From positions 69,160,322 to 69,224,321 of the forward strand of contig OY744608.1 of the NCBI GenBank assembly GCA_963556255.1: a stretch of DNA of 64,000 nt. Reading direction: 5' to 3'. Position 1 is the stretch's first letter; the number at the start of each line of letters is the position of its first letter. Made by a program: the position numbers and the translations under genes. This document shows, piece after piece, positions 1-11,710 of this stretch. The notes beneath the pieces were generated by a model. It did not search any database. It was not told where the DNA came from and saw nothing but the letters and a program-made list of their open reading frames with translations. The DNA is from Allolobophora icterica. Its lineage: Eukaryota > Annelida > Clitellata > Crassiclitellata > Lumbricidae.

Positions 1-149
1 TGGTCATTTGCGACCTCGGGCTTTAGTTTCCACCCTGTAGAAAGCACTTCGGAAAGCTGTCTTTGGTAGAGAAAGAAAGATAGATAAATAAGTAAATAAG
101 TAAGTAACATCCTAACAATGAATGTTTTGGGCATCAAGCTATCGGCTGA

Positions 150-440
150 GGGATTATGCGACCATGGGAAAGTGGACTGAGGGAGTAGCAGGTGGGTTTG
201 GTTGTGGGTTGTAGGCCTAGGTGGTGCAGGACGTGGCCATAAAAAATTATGTTGTCATGGGGACTGGGAAGCAAGGAGTAATAGGAGTATTTGGTTTGGG
301 TTATCATTTGGTGCAGGACGTGACCCTTTGGCTTTTTATGCGGTCATGGGTACGAAGACGGAAGGAATAGTAGGCGGATTTTGTTTAGGAGTAGCATTTG
401 GTTCAAAACGTGACCCTGCGGTGATTATGTGGTCCTGGGC
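150..440 (+). repeat. Degenerate minisatellite, about 89-bp unit, intron 10 of copy A
   Basis: Landmark words (gcgaccatggg 160, gtcatgggga 253, gcggtcatggg 340, gtggtcctggg 428) recur every 87-93 bases, each followed by a Gly-rich-looking ggtttgg...ggtgcaggacgtg tract. The open frame across it is a by-product of the repeat, not a gene. A homologous array lies at 32010-32330 in copy B; copy C keeps only about one unit near 58250. Confidence 0.6.
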
Positions 441-540
441 AAGGGACGGAGCTAAAATTAGTGTACAATGCTTTACTTTTCTATTTGCTGTCTTACCTGC
501 TCGATATCACTTTATACAAAGCCAAAACTGTTATTTGTAG

Positions 541-667
541 TATTTGTGTTTGGCATTGCTGCAACTGGACTCGCTTTCATAGCATCTGTGGTTCCTGGTC
601 CTGTTACTCAGGTAAGAGGAAATTTCCATCTGAACGGGGAGCATTGGCTTTGTCATCGTTTTCATTC

Positions 668-764
<97 letters not shown>

Positions 765-3700
765 TTTCACAAACACCCATATTGGCGATGTAATTGTTTT
801 AAACCTTGGCTTTCATCAGTTTCACTTTTTGGGCATTGCATGTTATATTTAGTTAATATAATTAGGTTACGATGTAATCGCAAAATCAATATGAGTAGAT
901 ATAAATAATTTTTCTTCTTTTCAATGGAACGAGCCTTACATTTACACTTTCCAGGATTAAGGTATATTTGACAAGACTACATCGGTAGTCCGCAAAAGGT
1001 TCATCAGTCACTCTGCTACAGAGTAAAGCAGGGAGGTGACCTGACCGACGTCTCTTAGGAGCGTAGACTCGGACCCGACCTGGGCTGATGAACCAAAGTC
1101 CTCCGTGCCCACCTTCACGTGGTGCGGACTGTTGGTACCCTTCCAATGGAAGGGGAACGAACGGGCACGGCAGGCAAAACCAGGGGAAGGCAATGGCAAA
1201 CCACCCCTGTTAACTTGCCAAGAAAATCGTCATGAGACACACCAAACCAAAACGCCGATAGTCGCAGATGGTGGGACTCCCAGGCCGGAGTGCGACTCAA
1301 AAGCTACTGGGGAAGAGCAAGACGGTGAATCAGTGACCCTTCGATCTAATGAAGCAACAGGACAAAAGCTGAAAGGACGTCTTGAGGTGGATCGTATTGG
1401 AGGGAAAATACTCAACCTGAGCTGCAATCAAAAGATGAAGTTGGGTACATGGAATGTACGTAGTATGCAAACCGGAAAGATGGATGTAATTCAAGGAGAG
1501 ATGAAAAACTGGACTTAGCAATATTGGGATTAAGTGAGACAAGATGGAAAGGACAAGGACATTTCAGCTGGAATGGATATAAGATAATAATGTCAGGACG
1601 AAAAGAGAGAGGAAAAATGGAGTTGCAATCATGTGTGATAAGACAAGTACAAATGCGATAATAGGTTACGATACGGTGAGTGATAGAATCTTGAGTGTAA
1701 GATTTAGAGGTGAAAAGGTAAACACAACTATTATACAGATATATGCTCCAACATCGATAGCAACAGAAGAGGAACAGGAGAGTTTCTATAATGATTTGCA
1801 GAGTACAATGGATAGAACTCCGAAGGGCGACGTATTGATAACCATGGGAGACTTTAACGCGAAGGTGGGGCAATGCAAAGGAGAGGATAGAGGAACAATG
1901 GGTATCCATGGACTGGGTGAACAGAATGAGGCTGGGGAAAGACTTGTTGAATTCTGCAAAGGGAATGACTGGAGAATAATGAATACATGTTTTGAACAGC
2001 CAAAGAGAAGACTGTACACATGGACGTCACCAAATGGGAAGTATAGGAATCAGATTGATAATTACATTTTGGTAAATAAAAGATGGAACAGCACGATAAG
2101 AGATGTGAGAACTACACCAGGAGCAGATTGTGGTACCGACCATGAGCTACTGGTAGCAACACTGAAAACGAAATTAAAAAAGCTGAAGAAAGGAGATCGA
2201 ATGACTAGATACGACTGCAAGGGCATTACACCGGAATACAGGATGGAAATAAAGAATCGATTTGAAGTACTTGAGAGAGATGAGACAGAGGCAGAAGAGG
2301 ATTCGAACAACATATGGGAGAGAATGAAGAAAACTATAGTTGAAGTTGCAGAGAAACATATCCCAAAGAAGAAGAAAATCACAACTACAGCTTGGTTATC
2401 GAGTGAAGCTGTGGGCATAGCAACGGACAGGAAGGCTGCAAAGAAGGCAGGTGATAAAGATAAGGTAAGGGCACTGAATAGTGCCTTCCAAAAACAAGCA
2501 CGGGAAGATAAAAAAAACATTTAAATGAAATGTGCAAAGAAGTGGAAGATGAAGGAAGGAAAGGGAGAACCAAAGAGATGTTTTCAAAAGTAAAGGAAAT
2601 AACGGGAAAATTCACACCTAGAATGGGCTCAATGAAGACAGGAGATGGGAACGTAATTTGCGATGAAGAGAAGATGAAGAACAGATGGAGAGAATACACA
2701 GAGGAGTTATATAGTGTAGATAAACGAGTCAAAAAAGAGCAAATTGATGTTACAGAGTATGAAAAAGAACCGGAGGTTATGGAAGCGGAGGTAGAATGGG
2801 CAATAAAACAACTCAAGGATAATAAAGCACCGGGACATGACGGAATACCTATAGAACTGATAAAAGCAGCTGACGATGCAATGATAAAAACAATAACAAA
2901 ATTATGCAATCAAATATGGGCAACTGGAGAATGGCCGAATGATTGGAAGAAGTCGATCTTTATACCGATATTTAAGAAAGGAGATGCGAGGGAATGCGAA
3001 AACTACAGGATGATAGCAATAATATCACACACTAGTAAAATATTACTGAAAATAATTCACAAAAGAATGGAAAGCACAATTGAGAGGGAACTTCCGGTGA
3101 ACCAGGCTGGATTTAGGAAGTCTCGAGGAACCCGAGACCATATTGCCAACTTAAGGTGGAAAATGGAACGGCAAAGGGAGTATGGACAAGAGGTGCACAT
3201 CTGCTTCATTGATTATAGTAAGGCATTTGACTGCATTAACCACGATTTAATGTGGAAAACCCTGCTTGAGATGGGAATTCCGAAACACTTGATATGGCTA
3301 TTAGGGGGACTATATGAAGATCAGATAGCGGTGATAAGTCTTAGAACAGAATACGGAGACACTGATAAATTCAATATCAAGAAAGGGGTGAGACAGGGAT
3401 GCATTTTGTCTCCATTCCTGTTTAACTTATACGCTGAAAGAATAATGAGAATGGCGGAATTGGAAGGGGCAAAAGAGGGAGTAAAATTGCTGGTAGGACA
3501 CTGAATAATCTTAGATATGCGGATGATACAACATTAATGGCAAAAAGAAAAGATGAGCTGATAGAATTAATAAAAAGGGTAAGGAGAGAAAGTGAAAAAG
3601 CTGGCTTATACTTCAACATAAAGAAGACAAAAGTCATGACAACAGCAGAATGGGATACTTTTGAGACAGATGGAGAAGAAATAGAGGTGGTAAAAAGCTT

Positions 3701-6700
3701 TACTTTCCTGGGATCATTGGTTGAAAAAGAAGGAAAGTGCGATACAGAAATAAAACGAAGGATTGCGATAGGGAAAGCTGCAATGATTGGACTGGAAAAG
3801 ATATTGAAGGACAAGCATGTGAGCATAGATACAAAAAAGGCTCGTGATTAAAGTTTGATTACCCTTTCATATTTTTAGATCACATTGTCGCTGGGTGCTG
3901 CAGCACTTGGACCCTTCACCGGAATGATTTTCCTCGGTGGACTCAACAGACACGCCAACGGGAAGGTTTGCTTTGCCTGCTTCATATGCCAAGAATTGCA
4001 AAAAAGTCGCACTTGTAACTTTATATTAAGTAGTAGAATTTTAAAATAATGGTGTGTAAAGTAAATGCAAATCTTCCACATCACCATAGGCCTACCGACC
4101 AACATTTCAGTCGATGGAGTGACACTTAGTGGAAGTTAATGAACAGTTATCAACCGATCAGTCATTGCCTCACAATCTCAAAAACTATCATATATAGACA
4201 CTGTTTAAGATGCTGGCAAAGTGCAAGAAGTTGAGCAACGCTGAGCATGGTTAGTACTTTGATGGTATCCATTCACAGAATACCATGCTGTATGGGCGAA
4301 CTCAGCTCTCCGTCCACCTGAGTCAGTAGATTAATAAGAAAGTGGTTTGGGATGGTTAAAAAATTAAAATGTAGGGAGCCTATACCATGTTTCTGGATTG
4401 CAGTCATAAATACTTCAACCCCAATACTAAGTTTTTTTTAGAAACGGCCATAAAGACAAGCAATAATGAAGTTAATTTTACCTAAATATATGTTGACAAA
4501 ACTGTCAATAGATTGTGCATTCTTCAGTGGTCAGTACTCAGTAAAACCGTACCAAACAGTCATCCAGAGACTGCAAGAACATTTGCTAAATCCCCCTTGT
4601 GGAGGACTGTGGTACACGCTCTTGACTTGCAACAAGGACTGCAGCTGGTTTGGTTAGGCCCTATTGGCCTATGCAAAGCCTTTAGATCAGACTGGCAACA
4701 GAGTTAATAACTGACTAGGCCTAACAGCCCTGGCTAACACGTTGGGACACTAATTACCATCAGATTGTGTAACCGTAATTTGGGGATTGTCCGCCTTTCC
4801 CTTTCCATGCTCAGGCGTCGCATCACTGTGTAGTAGTAACCCTCGTAAGTAAGGGGAGGCCCTGACGCGCACGCGCATCACTGATAAGGACTGATCACTA
4901 GTGGAAGTTTGAGTATAAATGTAAATTTTGTGTAGGAGCTAAGACATTGAGATTCTTTACTGCTAGCTAAAGGTTTAATGTTGATTATTATCGATAGAAA
5001 CATTGGAAAGAAATAAGGACAATGCCATTTGTGTAATTGTATATTTAAGTTTAATTTGTTTGCCAGTATTAAAATAATGAGTTTACGCAAATCTGAACTC
5101 ATTGAATTGTTGTGTAATGAAGATAGTTTAGTAGCAGAGGTCGCTCAAAGAGTATTAGCGCAGAGGAGAGAGACTTCTAAGGCACCAGCTTCCTTAAAAG
5201 CAGAGGACTCGGCCCGGTGGGAGGTTCGATCCCAAGTTACTATTGATGACCCAGATAGAGTAAGCCTAGGTGAGGAAGGAGTCCCCCTTGACATGAACAA
5301 TAAAAATGTGTATGGGTCCAGTTCAAATCCTGAGGAAACCTTCAAGGGAGGCCTCGTTTCCAGACCGGAAACCGCGGACAGCCGTTCAGCCGTCCTGGTA
5401 GAAGCTGAAAGGGCAGTAGAAGTTGGTGAGTCCAGAGAGGGGAACTTGTCCTTAGGCCTGCCTAGGCGTAGCGAAAGGTTAAAGGGTAAATCAGCCGTGT
5501 ATTACGGACAAGAGGACTGGCACCCTCTACCTAGGAAGTCCTTCGAATCATTTGACACTGTCAAGCACCAGGGCCCAACACAGCGCACGGGCACCCAAGG
5601 TGGGGCCCTCGCGACATCAGCTTCGAATGCATCACCTCATATAGCACGTAACGCTGACCTACTGATTGAGAAATTTGTGCTTATTGTAGGGAACAATAGT
5701 TGGCGGAATTATAGGCCTCGTCTGCAGCTTTTGGTTGGTCATTGGAGCTTACACGCTGAAGCGAAGACATCCTTCTCTCCCTCCTCTCAGCATCGATGGA
5801 TGCATGAGGCCCAGTAATCTCACCTTTCCAAACTATGACGACACCAACTCAAGTTCCATCTTCCACTTCGTCGACGAATCTCCGATTAATGGAACAATGA
5901 CGTATTTCCGTCCGCTGACAAATCAAACAATCGAGGTAACGTCACTAGAACGAAATATTGTTCAACAACTGTTCTGCTCTCACCAAGTAAGCCTACATTT
6001 ACATCGCGCCTTCTACGAACGTCTTGAAAAGGCAACTCACCATCCTAATTGATGTTAAAATTCGAAAAGTGGGTCAAATTCGTCTGGAGACGAGTGCAGC
6101 AAGCACTGCTAACTTCATGAGAAAACTTTTGTTTTCTGTGATTTTCAAGAACACTAATAGCCTCTTGATTAGCGTGCCTGGATTGCTAAGCGAGAAGTCC
6201 AGGCTTCAAATTTCCGCCTCGGCACAATCTGTTTCGAGATTTTGGCTTCAATTACGCCTCGGTCACTGAGTTTTAATGAGTATATTAGAGTGACCTTAGA
6301 CTCTCAATACAAGATCGGATGGCGATAGATAGGACTGAGCTCCCGCCCTAAAACAAGAAACGAAGGCTAAGAGAAATGATTTTGCCAAGACTTCAAGCCA
6401 ATGACTGCCCTCAGGGCTGGCTTAAAGACCAGCTGTTCTTTTCTTCGGCTAGCATAGAAAACGTAGGATCCTCTTTAGAATGCACTGTATCGACTTGGAT
6501 TCGCATTTTCAAATTACACTAACAGGCGAATGATACTCACGTGCCTGGAAGACGTTTCAACTGGTAGGAACGTAGAAGTCGGCCAACTGAATCTCGTCCG
6601 TGGTTGAAGTGATGGCAGTTTGAGTCTCCCTGGTTGTTCTAAGGATAATTGGATAACGATTTTCTTCAGCCACTGGCACTCCCTGCGCAAATAGGAGATC

Positions 6701-9134
6701 GCGTAAAACATAGCCTAGACCGCAATCCGCCGTCTTCCCATATTTGTATGAATCTTAACAGAAACCGTCGTTAACAGCTCTTCTGTATCCCTCTGTCTCT
6801 GGTCACCTCACAGCCGGAAATTGATCGTCAAACGGTATCTCTTGACAAAACCTTTACCTTCAAGCAGCGATAGCGAATAAGCTTTAGCTTTTGAATCACT
6901 ACTTATCTTTTCGAATACGGTTATTAAATCTTCATTGGTTTTGCGGACGGTCGCTGGAAGACGAAGATTTCTCCAGTTAGGTGTTCGACGTCATAATTAT
7001 ATCGTCGGGCACTTCGCTCCTCGACTAGAGGGAGCTCTTGGTCCCACATGCTAGTTCGTCTGCTGGATAGTTCCGGGCTTTCTCAATTGTGGGTCTCTCC
7101 ACTTGGAATGGGCTCCCGCTGGAACTGCGCCTACAACCTCTGGACAATTTGCCTGCATTTCAAAAATCATTCGTCTTTCTTTTTTAGCCGTGGCTGGACT
7201 GGGAGCGCTCGCGATTATTTTTCTTGAAGGAGCGCTATAAATTCTCAGAATGAACGAATGAAAGGACTGTCGGTGACACTCTAAAAATCCTGCATAAAAT
7301 TGAAAAGAAACCATGTGAACAATGCTTGTAACGTGGATAAGGCAATGGAGTAGTCAGAACATTTAACAAATGTAGAGCAAACTTCTTTTAAGATCACGTA
7401 ATGACCGATATTGAACGAGACATTAATATTTCGCCGCATGCTTCAACCATGTCTTTTGTGAGTCATGACTCAAACACGTGCAAATGTTTATAAGTCATTG
7501 TAGCGTTGGATATAACCACAACATGTTTCGTTTATAGGTGGATTATCATGGCCTGGAGAAATTCTATTCCATTTCGTACCTATGGTACCTCTTATTGTCG
7601 TTACTAGTCACGTTCATCACTGGATCCATCGCATCTTTTCTCCTCAGTAAGATACAGTATGAATGGCGAGATTCCAAATTTTACAAAGCGAACGTTTCGA
7701 GTACGAATAACGTAAAAGCTAATTAATGCGAATTTTTGGGTCATTGTCAAGTTTATTTGCCATTATTGTTCAGAATGTTTTGTGAATGTTTTGACATGGT
7801 GTTTGGCAGATTATGATTAATTTATAGACTATGTGTTTAGTTGTAAATATTACACGGAATAGTTTTCGTTTAACAATTTTAGAGAATTGGCCAACAGCCT
7901 CAAATGAAAGACAGAGCATTTACAAAGCGCTACTCTAAGCGTCTAAATACATGGAAAGTCACCAGTACTCCGCTCAGTAGCTCAAGACTTCATTGAAGGA
8001 GAACAGTGCAGTGCACATTAGTCACTCTTTATGATGTCGCAAAAACGACGACGAAATCCACTGATATTGCTGGAGAGCAGCTTTATAATACAGTCTGGAC
8101 GAAGTAACTAAAACCACGATGGATAAGAAAGTCACCAATACTCGCTTACCCACTTGGCTACCTATCTTTGTGTCTGGCCATATCAATCTCTGCCTCTTAT
8201 AGCTCTGTGTCTCTATGTCTCTCTCTATTTCAGCCATCCTGCTATGCGGCACTGTCTCATAAAGTCTACCTCTGAGTGCATCCGTTTTTATCATTTTGCT
8301 GGAAACGTACAAGTCAACCCTACGGACTCTTGTCATTGTCCCACAAGTTGCTATTACTGTTTAACCTATTGATTTTTGAAACTGTTTTGCCACGTGCCAA
8401 AAACCTCTTAGTACCGTATATATTGAAGACCTGAAAAAGGCTAGCAGATGGTGAAACATGCTACAAGATCCATACTACAGAGGAGCTGATTGCTCGATCA
8501 GACATGATGCTCTTCCAGAAATTGCAGTTCTTTGGCCACTGCATTCGTCAGCTCTTGCCACCTCCTCGTGAGGACAAACACTCACTTCGCAAGAGAGGAC
8601 ATACTTTCATGCTGCCTCTTGTTAAATCTATTGTTTAAAAGTAGTTTTGTTAGTAGCTGTATCATTAAATATATTTAGTTGTACATGTGTGACTTTTTAT
8701 TCTACTCCTGTTATAGTTTATTTCAAAATAATGTAAACATTGTATACATGTAAATTACACGTAGGCCTACACAACGATTACATATATTTTGAAAATAGAC
8801 TATCTAATGCATGTGCCTATTAGATAAAAATAAAGGCAACTTACTTACTTACTTGCTAAATTTATTTATTCCATAAATTATTCCAAATAAATTGGGCAGC
8901 AAATGCGTGAATAAATTATTCCAATCGACGAATAAAACTATTGCGTACAACTGAACTTTTTCTTCTTCCCCGACAGGAGACAGATCGATAGAAGAGCAAG
9001 TGGACGAGGCTCTTCTAATAAGTTTCAGACACATTTTTAGATGGAGGGTCGACCCAAATTCAGACTCGAAGCCGGAACAACTTTCTGTTAATAACTACGA
9101 GACGGCGGTTGGTATTAGACCTACTCATCCATAA
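541..9134 (+). CDS. SLC5-type sodium/solute symporter, copy A (last five exons only)
   Basis: Partial gene: exons 11-15 are visible at 541-611, 3879-3965, 5690-5935, 7538-7646 and 8977-9134 (stop TAA 9132-9134); exons 1-10 lie before the window. They encode about 222 C-terminal residues of a Na+-coupled carrier like SLC5A8/SLC5A12. Exon 11 gives a membrane segment ending PGPVTQ. Exon 12 (ITLSLGAAALGPFTGMIFLG) continues the core. Exon 13 gives a membrane helix followed by a loop with four N-glycosylation sequons (NLT, NSS, NGT, NQT). Exon 14 is the last membrane helix (FYSISYLWYLLLSLLVTFI). Exon 15 is a hydrophilic tail ending RPTHP. Splice sites are GT-AG and phases match copies B and C. The tail is two residues shorter than in B because CCA is followed by TAA. 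Introns 11 and 12 carry insertions absent from B and C. The visible exons look intact; function of the whole gene cannot be judged. Confidence 0.87.
668..764. repeat. (CAT)n microsatellite, intron 11 of copy A
   Basis: About 32 uninterrupted CAT units. His, Ser or Met runs in the six frames are translations of this tract only. Copies B and C have only a few scattered cat/cac triplets at the same site, so the expansion is specific to copy A. Confidence 0.95.
987..3848 (+). mobile_element. RTE/BovB-type non-LTR retrotransposon, frameshifted and 3'-deleted
   Basis: One reading frame broken by several frameshifts (near 1507, 1613, 2520, 3490). Domains in order: an endonuclease starting near 1436 (LGTWNVRSM, later GDFNAKVGQ, LYTWTSPNG, DCGTDHELL), a linker, then a reverse transcriptase (NYRMIAIISHTSK, NQAGFRKSRGTRD, FIDYSKAFD, GVRQGCILSPFLF, YADD near 3516). 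The order and motifs match RTE-clade elements such as BovB. The frame stops at IDTKKARD, where the related copy at 60960-62191 continues for about 160 more residues. The 5' end (from about 987) abuts intron 11, whose flanks can be aligned to copies B and C. About 50 bp of intron present in those copies is missing next to the element, so one deletion probably removed the LINE 3' end and adjoining intron. Not functional. Confidence 0.88.
4228..4295 (+). pseudogene. 5S rRNA-like 3' half (pseudogene or 5S-derived SINE head)
   Basis: Sequence from ttgagcaacgctgagc through ggttagtactttgatgg to gaataccatgctgtatgg follows the 3' half of eukaryotic 5S rRNA (A-box, intermediate element and C-box regions, then the GAATACC...GCTGTA end). 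The first half of 5S is missing and there are several mismatches, so this is not a working gene. It lies in the insertion of intron 12, copy A. Confidence 0.6.
5077..5600 (+). pseudogene. Gag-like or other element-borne open frame, unrecognised
   Basis: The frame starts MSLRKSELIELLCNED, is hydrophilic and charged, and includes LPRRSERLKGKSAVYY, a basic RRSxRLxxK stretch often seen near gag/pol junctions of invertebrate retroelements. It lies wholly inside DNA absent from copies B and C, and its frame runs on into intron and exon 13 only by chance. No domain can be assigned; it could equally be a captured host fragment. Confidence 0.35.
5936..7537 (+). other. Intron 13 of copy A
   Basis: Apart from the LINE relic at 7080-7180 it holds only sequence that aligns to intron 13 of copy B (33431-34355), with some extra DNA between 6840 and 7330. 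No gene seen. Confidence 0.6.
7080..7180 (+). mobile_element. LINE reverse-transcriptase C-terminal relic, intron 13 of copy A
   Basis: The words tggaatgggctcccgctggaa and the following bases read WNGLPLELRLQPLDNL-AFQKSF, the usual end of jockey/CR1-type LINE proteins. A shorter trace of the same relic is at 59515-59565 in intron 13 of copy C, so the insertion predates the duplication. Confidence 0.5.
8430..8870 (+). mobile_element. LINE 3' end with (CTTA)n tail, intron 14 of copy A
   Basis: Decayed C-terminal coding (ELIARSDMMLFQKLQFFGHC, LPPPREDKHSLRKRGHTF) followed by an AT-rich 3' UTR and the tail aacttacttacttactt. The same relic is at 37870-38250 in copy B and, truncated, at 60190-60415 in copy C, so it was in intron 14 before the gene duplicated. 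Confidence 0.7.
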
Positions 9135-10189
9135 CGGTAGAAGTCTAGTTAGAAAATATAAAAAAATTAATAGCTTTGAGTTTCCAGAGACAATACAAAA
9201 TATATTCAGATGACAAAACACCCAAAATACAATCAATATTCTTCAATGAGATAATTATACTTAAATACTGGTGCCAGTTTGCCAAATCGTTAGGTACCCT
9301 AAAGATTTGCGCTGACCTGATCACACATATGGTCCGAATTGATCGATCTCCAATCCTTGATTACTGCCTTGTGAATAATGAGAGCGCTGCCTAAAGGTCA
9401 TCAAATTAAAGAGTATATCATTTCCCAGTTTATTAACCAGTCTCACAGTTGTTTAGTGTTAACCGCAATTTTAGTTAATGAAAGTTAAACCAAATGCCGT
9501 AGAGTTGTAAGAATAATAGTTGGTGCGGTTTTCTATAGATTTTATATTTTATATAACCTTAAGCTTGGTGCTTTAGTATAAAATTAGATGAATGTGCAAT
9601 AACATGCAACATTTAGAGCCTTTACTTTTTGCTAACCAGGTTGATTTTCGACCTGAGGCGAACGGAAAGAAGGATCAGTCAGTAGAGTCGAGTTGTCTCT
9701 AATCGATCACTAAAAGGACATCGTCTTCACCTAAGCGAACTAAAGGAAAGACAAAGGGACTAACAGAGCGACCTCAAAACAGTGCAACGTTAGACTAGAA
9801 AATGTGTGTCTCTGAGTGTTCTGCGAGGAACTAAATTACATAGGCATACACCTTGCGTTCCGTAGCTGGGTTAGGCTAACCGTTAGTTTAGACATAGTCG
9901 ATGCGTAACTGGATTGTATAAGCTGTAAAAAAGACAAAACATACGAAGAATAGGATGAATGGGTAGCCTGACTCAGACACTTTAGGGTCTCGCAGATGTC
10001 GAATGGAAGGCAAGATTCATATTTTTCTTTTTTAGATGGATTTCATGAGATTAAGCTTGTCTTTTTTGTAATACTTTGTTCTCTACTTCTCTGATGTATA
10101 GGCCTACTTAATACTGCAGTTCAGGCTAGGATCTGTCGTCAGGAATTGTCATCGAAAGTTGACATATGTGTGTCAGAATTATGTTTCGG

Positions 10190-10510
10190 TTTGCCACGAA
10201 CGAACTTACGAATTTGAATTGTAAATGTTGATGTTTTATATAACGACCGTATGGTCTGGATCCTGCTCGTTTTTCAATGAATTGATCGGGTGAGATCCTT
10301 CACCACATGTGGCCGTTTGAATGGGCGCCACTATATAATGTCTCCGTGTAGCCTACGGACCGTGCTAGCCCGAGATTTAAATAGCGCTCATACGATCACG
10401 TACGTTTTAAGAGAGAGTTTCGTATAGAAAGGAAGTGGATTTTCAATCGAGGTGTCAAGTATCATATCTAAATTTAAATGTTAAGATCACAATTGATGTA
10501 CATCACATAT
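10190..10510. promoter_or_regulatory. Conserved intergenic block downstream of copy A
   Basis: About 320 bp nearly identical to 39640-39970, including cacgtacgttttaagagaga and ggatcctgctcgtttttcaa, and with taaatttaaatg near its end. It is more conserved than most surrounding intergenic and intron DNA. The third flank (63220-63350) keeps only the first part, with many changes. No coding frame. Confidence 0.35.
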
Positions 10511-10545
10511 TATGCATTTTGCATGTGGCGATGCATTTGCGTATG

Positions 10546-10920
10546 ATTGTATTGTATTGTATTGTATTGTATTGTATTTAAAGATTTCTAGAGCGCCTCT
10601 CTTAGTACGTCCCAATCAGAGAAGCTTCCAATGCGAGGAGCCCCAAGGGAGTAGAAAATATTTCAGGCTGCAAACAGAAGCAGCAGGACCCAATTTAGGA
10701 TCGTAGAACGATAGCAGGAGGGAGTTCGTTCCAAAGCGAGAGACCAAGGCAGGCAAAAGCACGATTCTGAGCCTTGACGGTCCCAGACCTAGGAACAAAC
10801 AGACCAAGCCGATTCAGAGAGCGGAAAGGACGAAGTCAGGCAGCCGAGATGGGCAGTACGATGCGAGTCACGAAGGTACCGTAGGTTGGGGATATCTACT
10901 CTGCCAGTGACCGATCCCAG
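10546..10920 (-). mobile_element. LINE 3' end with (TACAA)n tail
   Basis: Read on the minus strand, the end of a LINE protein is visible (AQNRAFACLGLSLWNELPPA), then a short UTR ending gagaggcgctctagaaatct and a tail of TACAA units, seen on the plus strand as tattg repeats at 10546-10577. Ortholog at 40006-40330. Old, 5'-truncated copy. Confidence 0.65.
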
Positions 10921-10929
10921 ATTTCCTTG

Positions 10930-11710
10930 CTTGAACTATTTGATGTTTATACTGCCTTTGACGTGGTAGACCATGGGAGCCACCTGCGTCGCCTAGAGTC
11001 TTAGTGTGGTCTTAGGGGCTCCTCTGTTCTTTGATTCCGGTCCTGTCTCACTGACCGCACACAGATGATAATCTCAGGAGATTCCAGAACATCTTGGGTT
11101 GCAGTCAGGTTGGTGTACCTCAAGGATCAATACTTGGCCCTCTCATTTAGCCTACTTTATACAGATGATATTTCATCCCGTTTTGTAAAGGATTCGTCTA
11201 CTGGCCACCTCTATGCTGATGACTCCCAGGCCTGTGTTTATGCGTTCCGTATGCTCAACACTTCCTCGTTGCTCGCATTGATGCTCTGTTACAGGACCTC
11301 CAAGCTTGGCTGTTCACTGACCGCCTCTCCTTAAACCCGAAATTGCCCGTCTAAGACTCAACTGATTTGGTTTGGCACTCGACAGTAAGTGTTCAAGATT
11401 GATTATACCATCCTGGCTCAAAGCTTCCTTTTTTTATGCCTTCTCAACATCTTTTCGTAACTTGGGTGCTACTCTCGATAGGATTCTTCCCCTTTCTGGT
11501 CACATCACTAATCTCACTCGGTCCTACTTCTACAATCTGCGGCGCCTGAAGGTTATCCGAAGAGCTGTCTCGTCTCCAGTTTTTACTTCTATGGTTCATG
11601 CCTTCATTTGCTCTCGAATAGATTACTGTAATTCCCTCTTTGTTGGTCTCCATAAAGTCCGCCTCAACCCACTGCAATCCGTTCTTAGCTCAGCTACCAG
11701 ACTTCCGTGA
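10930..11710 (+). mobile_element. Jockey/CR1-like LINE reverse-transcriptase fragment
   Basis: Broken frames read, in order, TAFDVVDHGSHLRRLES (RT motif around the first aspartate), VPQGSILGPL-like and LYADDSQA near 11210 (catalytic box), then LGATLDRILPLSGHITNLTR, FICSRIDYCNSLFVGL and LNPLQSVLSSATRLP. This order is the second half of a CR1/L2/jockey-group RT. Several frameshifts and stops, no 5' part. Absent between copies B and C. Confidence 0.75.

Larger units (their letters stand above)
3990..5607 (+). mobile_element. Insertion of about 1.6 kb in intron 12 of copy A, possibly an LTR-element fragment
   Basis: Copies B and C align to copy A before about 3990 and again from the gacatcagcttcga block (about 5608), but lack everything between. 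The insert contains a 5S-rRNA-like stretch (4228-4295), a tataaat box at about 4913, and an open frame from ATG 5077 to about 5600. It has no recognisable protease, RT or integrase. Terminal repeats were not found by eye, so the class is open. Confidence 0.5.

Noticed and set aside
468..908. 146-residue frame spanning exon 11 of copy A with a His run
   Set aside because: Only 541-611 is exon; the His run is the (CAT)n tract in intron 11 read past the GT donor.
2062..2520. 152-residue minus-strand open frame rich in Ser/Phe
   Set aside because: Antisense of the RTE coding region at 987-3848.
5200..5250. tRNA B-box-like ggttcgatcc in the intron-12 insertion
   Set aside because: No A box, acceptor stem or cloverleaf around it; a chance match inside an open frame.
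7051..7314. 87-residue minus-strand frame in intron 13 of copy A
   Set aside because: Antisense to a LINE relic; no homology or matching frame in copies B or C.
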